A stretch of DNA of 64,000 nt from Ceriagrion tenellum. Taxonomy: Eukaryota > Arthropoda > Insecta > Odonata > Coenagrionidae. The DNA lies in contig OY720642.1 of the NCBI GenBank assembly GCA_963169105.1, forward strand, positions 77,788,716 to 77,852,715. The letters are read 5' to 3'. The notes beneath the pieces were generated by a model. It did no database searches. It had not been told where the DNA came from and saw only the letters and a program-made list of their open reading frames with translations. Of this stretch, positions 35,700 through 46,059 are shown piece after piece. Position 1 is the first letter of the stretch; every line of letters starts with the position of its first letter. The translations under genes were made by a program, and so were the position numbers.

Positions 35700-37000
35700 T
35701 GAAATTATGTGCTCAGGATTTCCACGTCATAATTGATAATTTGAGCTTCACTACTCAAGATTACAATGTGCTTTACAAGGTCAATGCAAAAGTTTAACCT
35801 CAAAATGGTAGGTCAATGTCGACTAGCATATCCAGACTCCTTTTTCTGCTCGGTCCTACTGTTCCTCATGTTTATTAGTTCTCAAGGTTTCTCCTTTTAA
35901 CTGATTCAACGAGTTAGATGTCTGATTCATTTCTTTCTCCGAATTATAATTAATTTTAACTTTATTCCTTTCATTTGACGTCGAGCCCGTATTCCCAATC
36001 CAATTTATATGTTTCTCATCAAAAAGTAGGGTCCATTTTTCTTACTGCTAACTGTGAAAGCCCATCCACTCGCCACGCGAAAGGGGATTTGCTGCACGCC
36101 ATGATTCCAGACCTACATTTAACTCTTATATTTATCTCAAATAAAATTCTATCAAATTTTAATGATCCATCCCTCGTTAAATGTCATTGCTACCCCACCA
36201 TTTATTTTGTTTTTCCCCACGGTAAATTGCTCCCAAACCCACCAAAATGGCCGCCATAATCACTGCTTTCTTTTCACTTCACCCTACGCAGCACAAAAAA
36301 TACTACCGTTTTCTAAGAACGGCTACCTTAATTATGGCTCTTTATATCATTCACTTTGAGCTTTTAACCTAGATTAATCGGGCAGTATTATCAATGGATC
36401 TTAAGAAAATACTCAACGCCTCCAATTATGTCTGCAATATAAGTACTTTCAATATGTTTGGATTATAATTTAACCCACAATAAACGTGTACTTACCGCAC
36501 GACTGAGGCAAAAATCGATCGCTGCACTTTTGAGGTCACATGACATATTTGAAGACAAATGTATTGTAACTTTACCGTTTACGAATTTGGTGGAAGAGAA
36601 TTCCGGAGAGATCCAATGTTGAGCAACAAATATTGTTCAGCACCTGATCTGCAAATGGACACATAGTACACACCCAATGTATTTATCCTTTACAGACCTT
36701 GGTACACACCGACCTTAGCGAGAGAATTCATGCATACCCACGTCCTCGGCAGACCGTGCAAAACCTATTAGCTATTATATGGATCCGTTCACTGAACTAA
36801 TCATAGGAGTCAAAGCGAATGGATTCCAATTCTACTTTCTACGGCGCAATTCACTGTACCATTGCATTTTTTGAGGCATGCTGAAATTCCTTCGCCGCGA
36901 TATCTCCATTTGGTGCCATTTGACTGTAGATAAATTAACGAACTAATGAAACCAGATGTACAGTTTCTTTTTTCGTAACAACTAAGGCAATAGCACCCAT
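35700..37000. other. Intergenic, nothing recognised
   Basis: A 43-codon frame begins in a good start context (accaaaATGGCCGCC, near 36246) but has no recognisable product and no donor evidence. Otherwise featureless. Confidence 0.45.
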
Positions 37001-37010
37001 AACGCCCAAC

Positions 37011-37069
37011 CTAAGCTTTTTATTTTTTTTCCAAATTATCTAGGTTATCTATCTTATCATTTAATGGCT
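37011..37069 (+). repeat. Left direct repeat around transposon-bearing segment
   Basis: About 57 bp ending CTTATCATTTAATGGC, repeated with a few changes in the same direction at 38705-38761. The two enclose the Tc1-mariner-like relic plus about 390 bp on its left. Confidence 0.75.
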
Positions 37070-37464
37070 GTCTGTAAAAAAAAGCAAGATACCTGAGTTT
37101 GAGATGCTCCATCGTCCAAACGAGGAAACTGATTTCAATGCAGTAAAACTCATAAGAGAGCTTGTTTATTTCTACGTTGGATGAAGTACATTAAAAATTC
37201 TCCGCCCGTTAGAATTTCCTGTGCTTCTTTTTTTTCAAAAAAGTACCCGTTTTTTGCGCGTAAAATCCAGTTGTCCAACTTTGAGCGATTGGGATACCCG
37301 TAATTTTCGTTCCAATACCTGGAAATTTTGATATAATAAAACCTAATCTATTCCTAACTGTTTGTAGAAAACACGTTGTTTATATATCTAAAATTGGACA
37401 TGTAATTGTAGATAACGCAAACCTGTACCAACTTCGAAACTAATGGCTCAATTGAAAATTAATT

Positions 37465-38696
37465 GAAACTGTTGTGTGCTCTATTATGTAAGTAATATGG
37501 GTGCTTAGATCTTATTGAGTTAATATCATTATTATAGCTAATTTCGTCTGTTACTTATTTTTTTTGAGCGCTGGATATTGCTGGTCCTAGCGAAGGAGAC
37601 TGTAACAAAGGATCTGAAAAGAGACAGTTTCTCTGAGCCACGCGTAGTTGCCACAGTGTGCCTTGGGCCTCAAAGTACCCTGGCAGCTTATGATTCATGC
37701 ACTGCTTGCTTCAAAATGTTCGCTTCTGGTAGGCATTATGCTGCTAGTAACACTGTACACTCCTTCGGTGCACCATGCGTCCAAGAACGGTATTCTCGGA
37801 GTCGGAAGTCAAAATGATTGTGAGTGCCATTTGTTTCTTCCAATGTGAAGCAGAAAAAAGTTCGAATAAGCGTTATCCCGTGTACCAAACTGTGTCTGAC
37901 TGCCTTGGAATCATCTTGATACCTGTAAAAAGAATCGCCGCCAAGAAAAAGGATTGTGATAAGGAGAACTCTAGTGACGACAATTCTACCTCAAAGAAAA
38001 GGCTTCGCGTGCTGGGAAGGCCAAAGACCTTCATTGACAACTTCACAATGGCTGTTATACGGAGAACAGAGTAAAGTGTTTACTTGAAGAACATGCTCCC
38101 AACACTACGCAAGTTGATGGATGACTTGTTAGAAAATATTCCCGATTGCCCGCGTTTCTCACCTTCCAAAGTTAGGTCAATTCTGTTGGACATAGGTTTT
38201 AAACACAAAAAGTTGAGCAAGAAGCCGGCAATGATGGAATTCGTGACCATTAGAGAAACCCGCCACAACTTTTTGCGGCGAATCAGACGCTTAAGGAACG
38301 ATGGCTGCAAAATTTTTCATACGGACAAGATATGGTGTGCTCACACCAGACGCATGCATATATGTGCATGTGTTTCAGTTATAGTTTTCATGACTGTGAA
38401 GCGCACAGCTAAAGGCATCTTGGTAATAACTCACCCCGAGATGTCTTGAAGGGACACACGCTTAGTAGAGACACGCACTTTTAACATTCGTGAATGGACA
38501 TTTAAATGAGCCGCGCTACTGGCGAGTGAGTGGCAAAAAACGCGGCTCTTTTCCCCTCACTCCACCGCAGCAGAGCTACCGGAACGCTATGCGAAACATC
38601 CGATAAATAACAGACACAATTGGCTATAATAATGATATTAACTCTACATGATCTAAGTATCCGTATAACTTACATTATAGAGCACACAATACTTTC
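37465..38696 (+). mobile_element. Tc1-mariner-like element with long inverted repeats
   Basis: Terminal inverted repeats of about 95 bp (37465-37560 and 38602-38696) share TTGTGTGCTCTA.TATGTAAG, then GAGTTAATATCATTATTATA. They enclose a broken transposase frame. Total about 1.2 kb, so much of the catalytic domain is lost. A target duplication at the inverted-repeat ends could not be fixed. Confidence 0.8.
37775..38447 (+). pseudogene. Transposase (IS630/Tc1-mariner-type), truncated
   Basis: The N-terminal half shows helix-turn-helix-like sequence (YPVYQTVSDCLGI), then KKRLRVLGRPKTFIDNFTMA and VIRRTE; after a stop at 38072 it continues with LRKLMDDLLENI, PSKVRSILLDIGFKHKKLSK and RHNFLRRIRRLRNDGCKIFH. 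The first DDE aspartate block, normally like VYVDETW, is HTDKIW here. The second Asp and the Glu are absent. Matches a transposase family common in arthropods; dead copy. Confidence 0.7.
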
Positions 38697-38704
38697 TTTT
38701 ATTA

Positions 38705-38761
38705 GTAGGCTTCTTTATTTTTTTCAAATTATCTAGGCTATCTATCTTACCATTTAATGGC
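38705..38761 (+). repeat. Right direct repeat around transposon-bearing segment
   Basis: Partner of 37011-37069; shares CAAATTATCTAGG.TATCTA and CATTTAATGGC. Confidence 0.75.
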
Positions 38762-39390
38762 ATACTGTACTCCTATGGTAGGCCATATTGGTTCCATGAC
38801 ACATGGTGTCTTCCTTGTTTGGTTATGAGCAGGATTTTGTGAAGTTATTATGAATTGGAATATATCATTTTAAAGTAGAAAGACAAAATACTAATAATTA
38901 AGTAATTCTCTCAAATGATAATAAAGGTTAAAATAAGTTACTAACATTGGACGACTGTAGAACGAAACTGCTTGCCTTTAAAATATTAGATCACCAGGAA
39001 GAAATACATGACATCAACAACATTCATCACAATAAAACAAAAGAACAGCATTAACACGCTTGCAACTGTTCAAAAAGAAACTTGATACTGCCTGCTGAAC
39101 TTAGTGCCATCTGTTAGATTTTTCCTAATAGCTATGTCACATTTGAGGATAGGCCATATTGGATCTTAGGCCGTACTTGGTACAGGAACCTTACTTTATC
39201 TAATGGCTCCGATGAGAAGGCTAAAAACATTTCTTCTTTAGTCTTATAAGTTTTATCTTTCTCTCGACGTAATCCTAAAGCAATATAGCTGCGTAATTAT
39301 ATAAAATAAGATATTATTTCAAGGATATGTCTTCATGCTGGGATGTTCTGCCGCGTGGCAGGTTTATTCGTGGTTGACCTACATGCCTAT
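38762..39390. other. Intergenic, nothing recognised
   Basis: Contains two TAGGCCATATTGG words (38781 and 39150) but no definable element. Confidence 0.45.
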
Positions 39391-39394
39391 CTGT

Positions 39395-40005
39395 CGTGAG
39401 TCAGTCTCTTAGTTTCTTCGTACTTTCCTCCAATATTCTTAATGATCAGCATGATATACCTCTTTCTTCCTTTTCCTCTCCTCTCTTCTATTATTCTCTC
39501 AAACACGGTCCTCAGCAAGCTCTCATTCGTCATACGGTATCAAAACAATTTAATCTCTCTTTTCTTGATTTTCTCTACCAATTGCTTCTCTTCACCAATT
39601 CTTCGCAACACCTCATTCTTCACTTTATCCCCCATCCTACTCGCGATGCACATTTCGAAGGCCTCTTTTTAATTCATTCTTTAATTATTTTTAATTCATC
39701 CCTCCGCTGAGTCCATGTCTCTACTCCGTACAACATCACACTCCAGATGTGAAATTTCGAGTCTCATTCTCAGTTCCTTTTCCAAAGTGTTAAAAAATTG
39801 TAGTTTTTTCTTAGTATTAAATCCCCCTTTTGCCGCTGCTATTCTTGATTTGATTTCCTGGTAACACGAAATGTCTTCAGCGATGAAACTTCCCAAATAC
39901 CTAAACTGTCAACTCGTTCAATCGCTTCACCTTCCAATGAGATACTGACCCTTTCACCTTTAACTCCCTTTATCAGACTCTTAGTCTTTTTCTTGGTTAT
40001 TTTTT
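39395..40005 (-). mobile_element. LINE C-terminal fragment
   Basis: Minus-strand translation in drifting frames gives GERVSISLEGEAIERVDSLG, SRIAAAKGGFNTKKKL, the WSVMLYGVETWTQRR block, then NEVLRRIGEEKQLVEKIKKR and an RRGKGREE-like run. This is the tail of an endonuclease-RT LINE. It lies head to head with a plus-strand piece at 40020. Confidence 0.7.
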
Positions 40006-40019
40006 AGGGATATAGGCAT

Positions 40020-40465
40020 AAGTCACCCTTAGAGGAGAGATGTTAGAGTAAGAGGATTCCGTCACCTATCTTGGAAGTACCATCATGTGGGACGGAAGAA
40101 GCGCAACGGACAACAAGCGGAGAATAGCCCACGCTAAGAAAGCAAGTTCAGTAGTTGAGATGAATCGTTTGTGGACCTGAGAAATTATACCTAAGGAAAG
40201 TTAATTAGTAGAAAATAGCGCAAAAATGACCGTTTCTACACTGAATGACACACCCTGAAACATAATGGATTTGTGAGGAACATAGTGGAAGGCAAAATAG
40301 AGGGAAAAGTCCCCAGAGGAAGACCCGGGAATATGTTCATGGACCAAATAAAGAGGAAAGTACATAGAAAGAGATACAGGAGGTAAGGGAACTATCATTA
40401 GATAGGGAAGGGTGGAGGGCCGCAGTCAACCAATCTTAGGATTGAACGACCAATGATGACACCGA
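40020..40465 (+). mobile_element. LINE 3' fragment, internally deleted
   Basis: The first part matches 41560-41640 (AGAGGATTCCGTCACC.ATCT, CATCATGTGGGACGGAAG). The second part matches 41930-42125, ending CAATCTTAGGATTGAACGAC. The VWSVALYG...CWRRM segment found at 41690-41820 is missing. Confidence 0.75.
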
Positions 40466-40929
40466 CTAAAAAAATACTCGTTCGCGTCTAACTGACCGGA
40501 GTAAATCGGTTGAGGAATTGGGAGCCCGCAAAACCTTCCACAGAACCAAGCTTCCCAATCGTTCTCTTGATGAGGTTCGGACAGAGTTGATATCTCTCCT
40601 TGGACCCATTGTCCGACTTAATACAACTCCCGACTCGAGAAGTAGGCTCGCTGTATCCTTCCTCCTTTGTAGCCGGGCTCTAGGCCGAGATAGCGAGATG
40701 AGGGCTTCGCGGTGACAAGCACCTTATCTCCCTCCGGTAGTGAGTCGGAGTGGCGGGCGGGCAAGAAGCGGGGCTCTTGCCGATAGTGCTGTTGTTGTTG
40801 GTCTGGGCCACGAAAAATTAATTACGGACGCGCGAGGACTTTTATTTAATCCCGAGACAATCAGGAGTAGTTTATGGGTCTTCTCTTTGGCTTCAGTCAT
40901 CTGCCTATCTTTCTCATACGCGAGCTTCT
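40466..40929. other. GC-richer spacer between LINE tails
   Basis: No gene motif recognised. A short A/G-rich and CpG-bearing stretch with opposing small frames. Confidence 0.4.
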
Positions 40930-41035
40930 CCACGTCTTACCAGGAGGTAAGGGAACTAGCATTAGATAGGGAAGGGTGGAGGGCTGCAGTACTTAGGATG
41001 CAATCTTAGAATTGAATGACCGATGAATGAACACT
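40930..41035 (+). mobile_element. LINE 3'-end fragment
   Basis: Holds only the terminal words GAGGTAAGGGAACTAGCATT, AGGGAAGGGTGGAGGGCTGC and AATCTTAGAATTGAATGAC shared with 42058-42125 and 40378-40450. Confidence 0.75.
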
Positions 41036-41550
41036 GAATGAAGTATTTTCCTCCCACCGCGGACCCGAGAAAACGTACGGATTGAAAGTTAAATTGGAAT
41101 AAATAGCGTTTAAATGACTGCTGCTTTTCTACATGGAGTAATATCCTTCCCCGTACTTGAGGTGTATCAAGATCAAAATTTAGTTTTTCATCACTCATAA
41201 AACGATGTATACTTGATAATTCACTTAAATATGAAAATCTTTTCGGCAAGCAATGAGGCGCTTGAAATTTAATGCTGTCTACAGTGAAATTTTCACAAAT
41301 AAGAGAGGACAACGCGAGGGAACTTTTCAATGAAACCTAAGAGAGGCACAAATGCCGCTCTTCCTCTGGAACTTCTTAGAGGAGTGTGAGACATTCATAA
41401 AACTGATTTGCACTCAGCAGTATTATTTTAGTATCCATGTCTGCGGGACACGTCACTTCACACAAATGCCGCTATGACAAAGGTCACTGATTTCTTTATC
41501 CAAGTGAAAAGATCATCAGCCATCGAAAAAAGCCTCAATATGAAGCTACT
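41036..41550. other. Intergenic, nothing recognised
   Basis: AT-rich, no supported feature. Confidence 0.45.
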
Positions 41551-41554
41551 ATAG

Positions 41555-42145
41555 GAGTCACCTTGAGAGGAGAGATGTTAGAGTAAGAGGATTCCGTCAC
41601 CAATCTTGGAAGTACCATCATGTGGGACGGAAGAAGGCGTTCATGCGCAACGACAAAGGCTGTGCTCAAAGAAGATAGGACTACGAACCAGGAAACAGTA
41701 TGTGATAACATTCGTGTGGAGCGTAGCACTCTATGGATCGGAAGCACGGACTATTAGAAAAGCTGACCGGATAAGACTAGAAGCCTTTGAAACCTGGTGC
41801 TGGAGGAGGATGCTGAAGATAAAATGGACGGACAAAATAAGAAATGATGAAGTTTACAGAAGAGTAGAAGAGGAAGTACCATATGGAGCACCATACAGAC
41901 AAGAAAAACAAGATGGATTGGAAACACACTGAGACACAATAGGTTTGTGAAGAACATAATTGAAGGAAAAATAGAGGGAAAAGCCCCCAGAGGAAGACCC
42001 AGGAATAAGTTCATGGATCAAATTAGAGGAAAGTACACATGGAGAGATACCATGAGGAGGTAAGGGAATTAGCATAAGATAGGGAAGGGTGGAGGGCTGC
42101 AGTCAACCAATCTTAGGATTGAACAAGCAATGAATCAATGAAGCT
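41555..42145 (+). mobile_element. LINE 3' fragment, longest copy
   Basis: Encodes a LINE tail with FVWSVALYGSEARTIRKADR, LEAFETWCWRRMLKIKWTDK and NDEVYRRVEEE, then an RIGNTLRHNRFVKNIIEG-like segment and a GRPRNKFMDQI-like segment after a frameshift. Ends CAATCTTAGGATTGAACAAG with an AATGAATGA-like tail. 5'-truncated. The W-C-W-R-R-M block is typical of arthropod endonuclease-RT LINEs. Confidence 0.82.
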
Positions 42146-42149
42146 ACTT

Positions 42150-42790
42150 CAAACGTAAGAATAGAAAAAATGCAAGGCCTTCTAAAAAAAGGTTTCCATT
42201 GACCTAATGAACCCTACCGATGTCCAAGTCAACAGAATGGAATGAAGAATGTCACGAACCGAAGAAAGAAACCGTAAGATAAGATAGCTGACTGCGGTTG
42301 TAAAACATTGGGAAAGAATAGTTCCCAATTACTGAATCCATAGATAACAATCGATACAAATCAGTTGGATAAATTGATCTATACTCAAAATAACAGGAAG
42401 CTCAGTGACTATAATTTATGGTTGTATTTGGGGAATGAAAGTAGATCGTTCGACTTCCATTGAAAGAATTAGTTAAGACGCTTCGCTCTAGTAGAAACGT
42501 AAACACGGGCATTCCTTCATTTTTTAACAATCGAATGAGAAATCAGAAATATTGAGGACATATAAAATATGGCAGGACCCACAAAATATTATTTGGGAGT
42601 TGGCTGTGCGCAGACTTAAGATGTAGCGAATGAGTCAATGTTTATAGTAATTTTTTCATAGATTTTCATAGTTTTGGGACGTAGGGTAGGCGATTTTGGA
42701 ATTTCACTTACAAAGTTGCAGGTGACCGAGATCTAGCACCACCTTAATTATGCATGGAGCATTAGAAGTCGAGCAAGAGTAAGATGGCCA
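42150..42790. other. Intergenic, nothing recognised
   Basis: No supported feature. Confidence 0.45.
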
Positions 42791-42792
42791 GA

Positions 42793-42868
42793 GTGTGGGT
42801 GGCGGAGTGGTTCGGGTGATTGCGCTGGAACATGTGCATCGAGGGTTCGATCCCCGCCCGATTGCTTT
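42793..42868 (+). other. tRNA-like sequence (SINE head or tRNA relic)
   Basis: Perfect A box TGGCGGAGTGG (42800-42810) and B box GGTTCGATCCC (42844-42854) at tRNA spacing, with a possible anticodon stem TGCGC/GTGCA. The acceptor stem does not pair and the anticodon loop would have eight bases, so a working tRNA is unlikely. No target duplication was found. Confidence 0.55.
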
Positions 42869-42869
42869 T

Positions 42870-44540
42870 GACTCTCGAGGTATAGGATATGGGTTTAACC
42901 TATTTTTTAGTGTTTCAAAGCCAAAGATTATGCACTGTGAGTAGAATTAGAAGTTTTAATTTGTTTTATTTTAGGCGTTAGAGCGAGGAAATTCGAATTT
43001 CAACAAACTATTTATTGAGAGAATGGCAATTAGCGGTTTGAATTCTTTGTGCTTTAAAAAGAGTAAATGCAATTTCTTAAAATTTGAATGAGAAATTCGC
43101 ATTTCTCTCCGAGTTTTGTTTCCGATTCATTTTAAATATTTGTTGTGCTTGTTTGTGAGAGTTTATGATAGTTTTTGCGAGATTGCGAGTGCGGAGTAAA
43201 GTCGAGGACAGGAAGTGAACCTTTATTTGAGAGTAAAATACAAACGCGGGCTTAACCGACACCAAAGGTGGCAGCTTAAGCTTGTAGATATTGTCTCGAT
43301 CACAATTTTCCATATTGAGACAAATTATTACCAGTGGAGAATTGTAAAAGCTTTAGATTCATTATGTTCATCTTAATTGGAACAAAACAATACTTTCGCG
43401 TTGATCGATAGTTTTGATGAGATTAAAGGGTAGTTTTTATGCTTTAGCTGTAGGTAATGAATAAATAAATGCGCTGATAACAGCATATTTTGAAAAAAAT
43501 CGACATGAAGAGACCTTTGAACAGCTATGATACCTGTAATATATACTACAAAGTCAAGGTGGACAGGTGATTACCCAACCCTTCAAGTTTGGGAATTTTT
43601 TGACCTTGATTGACACCCTTGATGGCCTCAGTAGCCCTGAGTTCCCGATTGACCACATTCGTTTTTGTCAGAGGTTACACAATGATCGTGCCCGCGGCGG
43701 CTCTTCGAGCTCATACCGCAAGGTTTGACGACGCACCACCTACCCGGATAATTCGACCATTTAATTAGGTGCAGTAGTGGTAACGGACATGGAATCAAGC
43801 AATTTTAATTATTCCTTGCGATGAAGAATATTCATTACACACATACGTGAGAGTCCAACTTCACATCAACGAAACTTAATTTTCAACGGACAGCATTACG
43901 TCTTTAAAAAAATAGATGAAACGTAAAATGTGATCTGATAATGTAGCAAAAATCAGGAATGACTGTTGCAAAAGTGCTAATTAAGATATTTTTAAGACAA
44001 ATATAATGCATACTTTTATTTTCTTAAAATTATTGAACAGTATACTTTTACATAATGATTTGGAAACATGATTAAGGGATTAAAAATCGCGGTAGACGCA
44101 CACAGTTTGAATTTCCGAGTTTTGATGCTTGAACTTCCTAAAAACTCCTGGAAATATTTATGCCCTCAAAGTTGCATTTATTAATACAAAGGATAACTCT
44201 TTAAGTTCGAAGAAAAAGCGACACGTGTGGAGAAAATTAGCTTCCTAAAATTAAACTTCCTAAATTTAAAAACTGGAAAAATAGGGACATTGTAACGAGC
44301 AAAATATTCGTGTTCAACCTTTGTCCTTTCAATACTTATGCGGGACACGTCTTGCGCGGAATTTTTCCCCTGGGGAAGACCCAGGGAATTTCGCTGCTAT
44401 AAATGATTGCTGCGCTTAGTCGGAACGAAAATTCACAGAAGATATGTACCTATATTTTGTTTCAAATATGTACACAAAAAATCGGTCTTGAAAGAGCAGT
44501 GAGAACATGAATAGTAGACTCTACATCTTCCGGCGTCACT
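42870..44540. other. Intergenic, nothing recognised
   Basis: No supported gene or repeat. Confidence 0.45.
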
Positions 44541-44544
44541 TCGT

Positions 44545-44729
44545 GGAAGTATTTTATATTCGAGTCCATATTGAAAACAATCCTTGTCCTTTACACAATT
44601 ATATAACAATTGTACCTGAGGATGCAGCAAGCTGCGAAGCGCGTAGTACGTTTATCTGTTAATTAATAATTGTGGAAAAGTCCAAGGATTGTTTTCAATA
44701 TGGATTCGAATATAAAGAATAGACTTCCG
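44545..44729. repeat. Fold-back element with ribozyme-like motif
   Basis: Inverted arms 44545-44602 and 44666-44729 share TCCATATTGAAAACAATCCT. Between them: CTGAGGA, T, a GCAGC/GCTGC hairpin, GAAGCGCG. Same architecture as 27561-27748 with unrelated arm sequence. Confidence 0.8.
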
Positions 44730-45660
44730 AGGGTCGTTTACACTAGAGCGTACAAAAAAGGGAGCGTTAAACCAAATTAGATTCCCTGAATTACTGTTAC
44801 AAAGCCTCTGGTTGAAAACTTTTCTTTCGTCTTTATTCGAGATCTGCAAGGCAGTATCATTCGTGCCCGCTGGATTTTCCGGTTTCGCACGTCTGTGCAC
44901 GTATGTGCCAAACTTGTTATCGAGTGAGAGGCAAGGGGAACAGGATTTCGGGTGTTAAAAGAAAGTAACAGTTATTGCTCTGGGGTGAACGTGGCGTCAA
45001 CGTCCCTGCCCAACGAATCACGGAAATTTGACAGGTTGTCTAACGCGCCGAAAATAGTTCAATCCCGAGAAAGGTTCCTCCTCCAATTAAAAGAAATCTT
45101 GATTGAACGAAGGAACCTTTCGGTTGGACAACAAGGCAGCTGAACAACTGCAAAAGGCTGGGTTTCTCTCCTTTCCTATACTGCTTTCTCCGATCACTCT
45201 TAACCTAAAGCACTGCATTAATCTACATTTCGTCTCCCTAATGTAAAAACATCAACCGTCAGCATGAATACGTTACCAAGACGTGGACTCCTCGAAAGCC
45301 CAAAATGGCGATCATCTATCGCGGCTGATTTAGGAGAAAGCAAATGTTTGATTGGAATGAATCGCCCAAGATAGATCTCTTCAGGAGTATTTGCACGCTA
45401 CAGAGTTATTTTTACCTTCTCAGATCATCTGCCCGGCACGCAGCATTGCATAAAATGTGCTATCATAATGACAACTTTATTGATTTCTCTCCCCCTTTAA
45501 CCACACTATAACATAAAACTCTTGACAAATGAAGGTATCTAAGGTATCTCAAACATAAGAATGAAAAAAATGGGAGAGTGTCTCGAGTAATTTTTCCGAT
45601 GAGAACATGATGGCTATTAGTTAGTAGTGAGGTATAAGCATATTGGCGTACTTGATATAG
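44730..45660. other. Intergenic, nothing recognised
   Basis: Short frames only; none recognised. Confidence 0.45.
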
Positions 45661-45664
45661 ACAT

Positions 45665-45950
45665 GATTGGATTGATTTGGGGACTTAAGTGCCGGCTGCA
45701 CATTCTGAGAGAACGGGTTCGAATCCCATTTGAGGTGAATTTTTGGAGGAATTCCAATTCCAGCTTTAAAGAGAGTACTTCAAGTGTTGTATTCCAGTGT
45801 TAAACTGAAGGCCTATGGGAGCATTTGATTAAGGGGAGGCTAATCCAGACGTCTGATTTCTCCTCGCCCTTCTTCCTCCCTCCAGGGCAAGTGTTCATTG
45901 ATATTGGAGAGAAGGCTTCTCTCCAGACCTGAAGAAGATAACTGGAACGT
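45665..45950 (+). mobile_element. Possible SINE with tRNA-like head
   Basis: A perfect B box GGGTTCGAATCCC (45715-45727) follows a weak A box-like region near 45683. The body runs to a CTGAAGA...TTGAAACATGTC motif at 45929-45961, resembling the CTGANGA-hairpin-GAAAC motif. Element ends are not defined. Confidence 0.4.
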
Positions 45951-46059
45951 ATTTGAAACATGTCATCTACGATAAAGATTCCTAGAGGTAGAGAAGATAA
46001 TCCAGAGGATCTGCCAAATCTACGATTTCATTGATAGGTTACCACCCATAATAATTATT

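Noticed and set aside
41535..42075. Minus-strand hydrophobic frames
   Set aside because: Antisense of the LINE tail encoding the C-W-R-R-M block on the plus strand.
42793..42868. Functional tRNA gene
   Set aside because: A and B boxes are perfect, but the acceptor stem does not pair and the anticodon loop has the wrong size.
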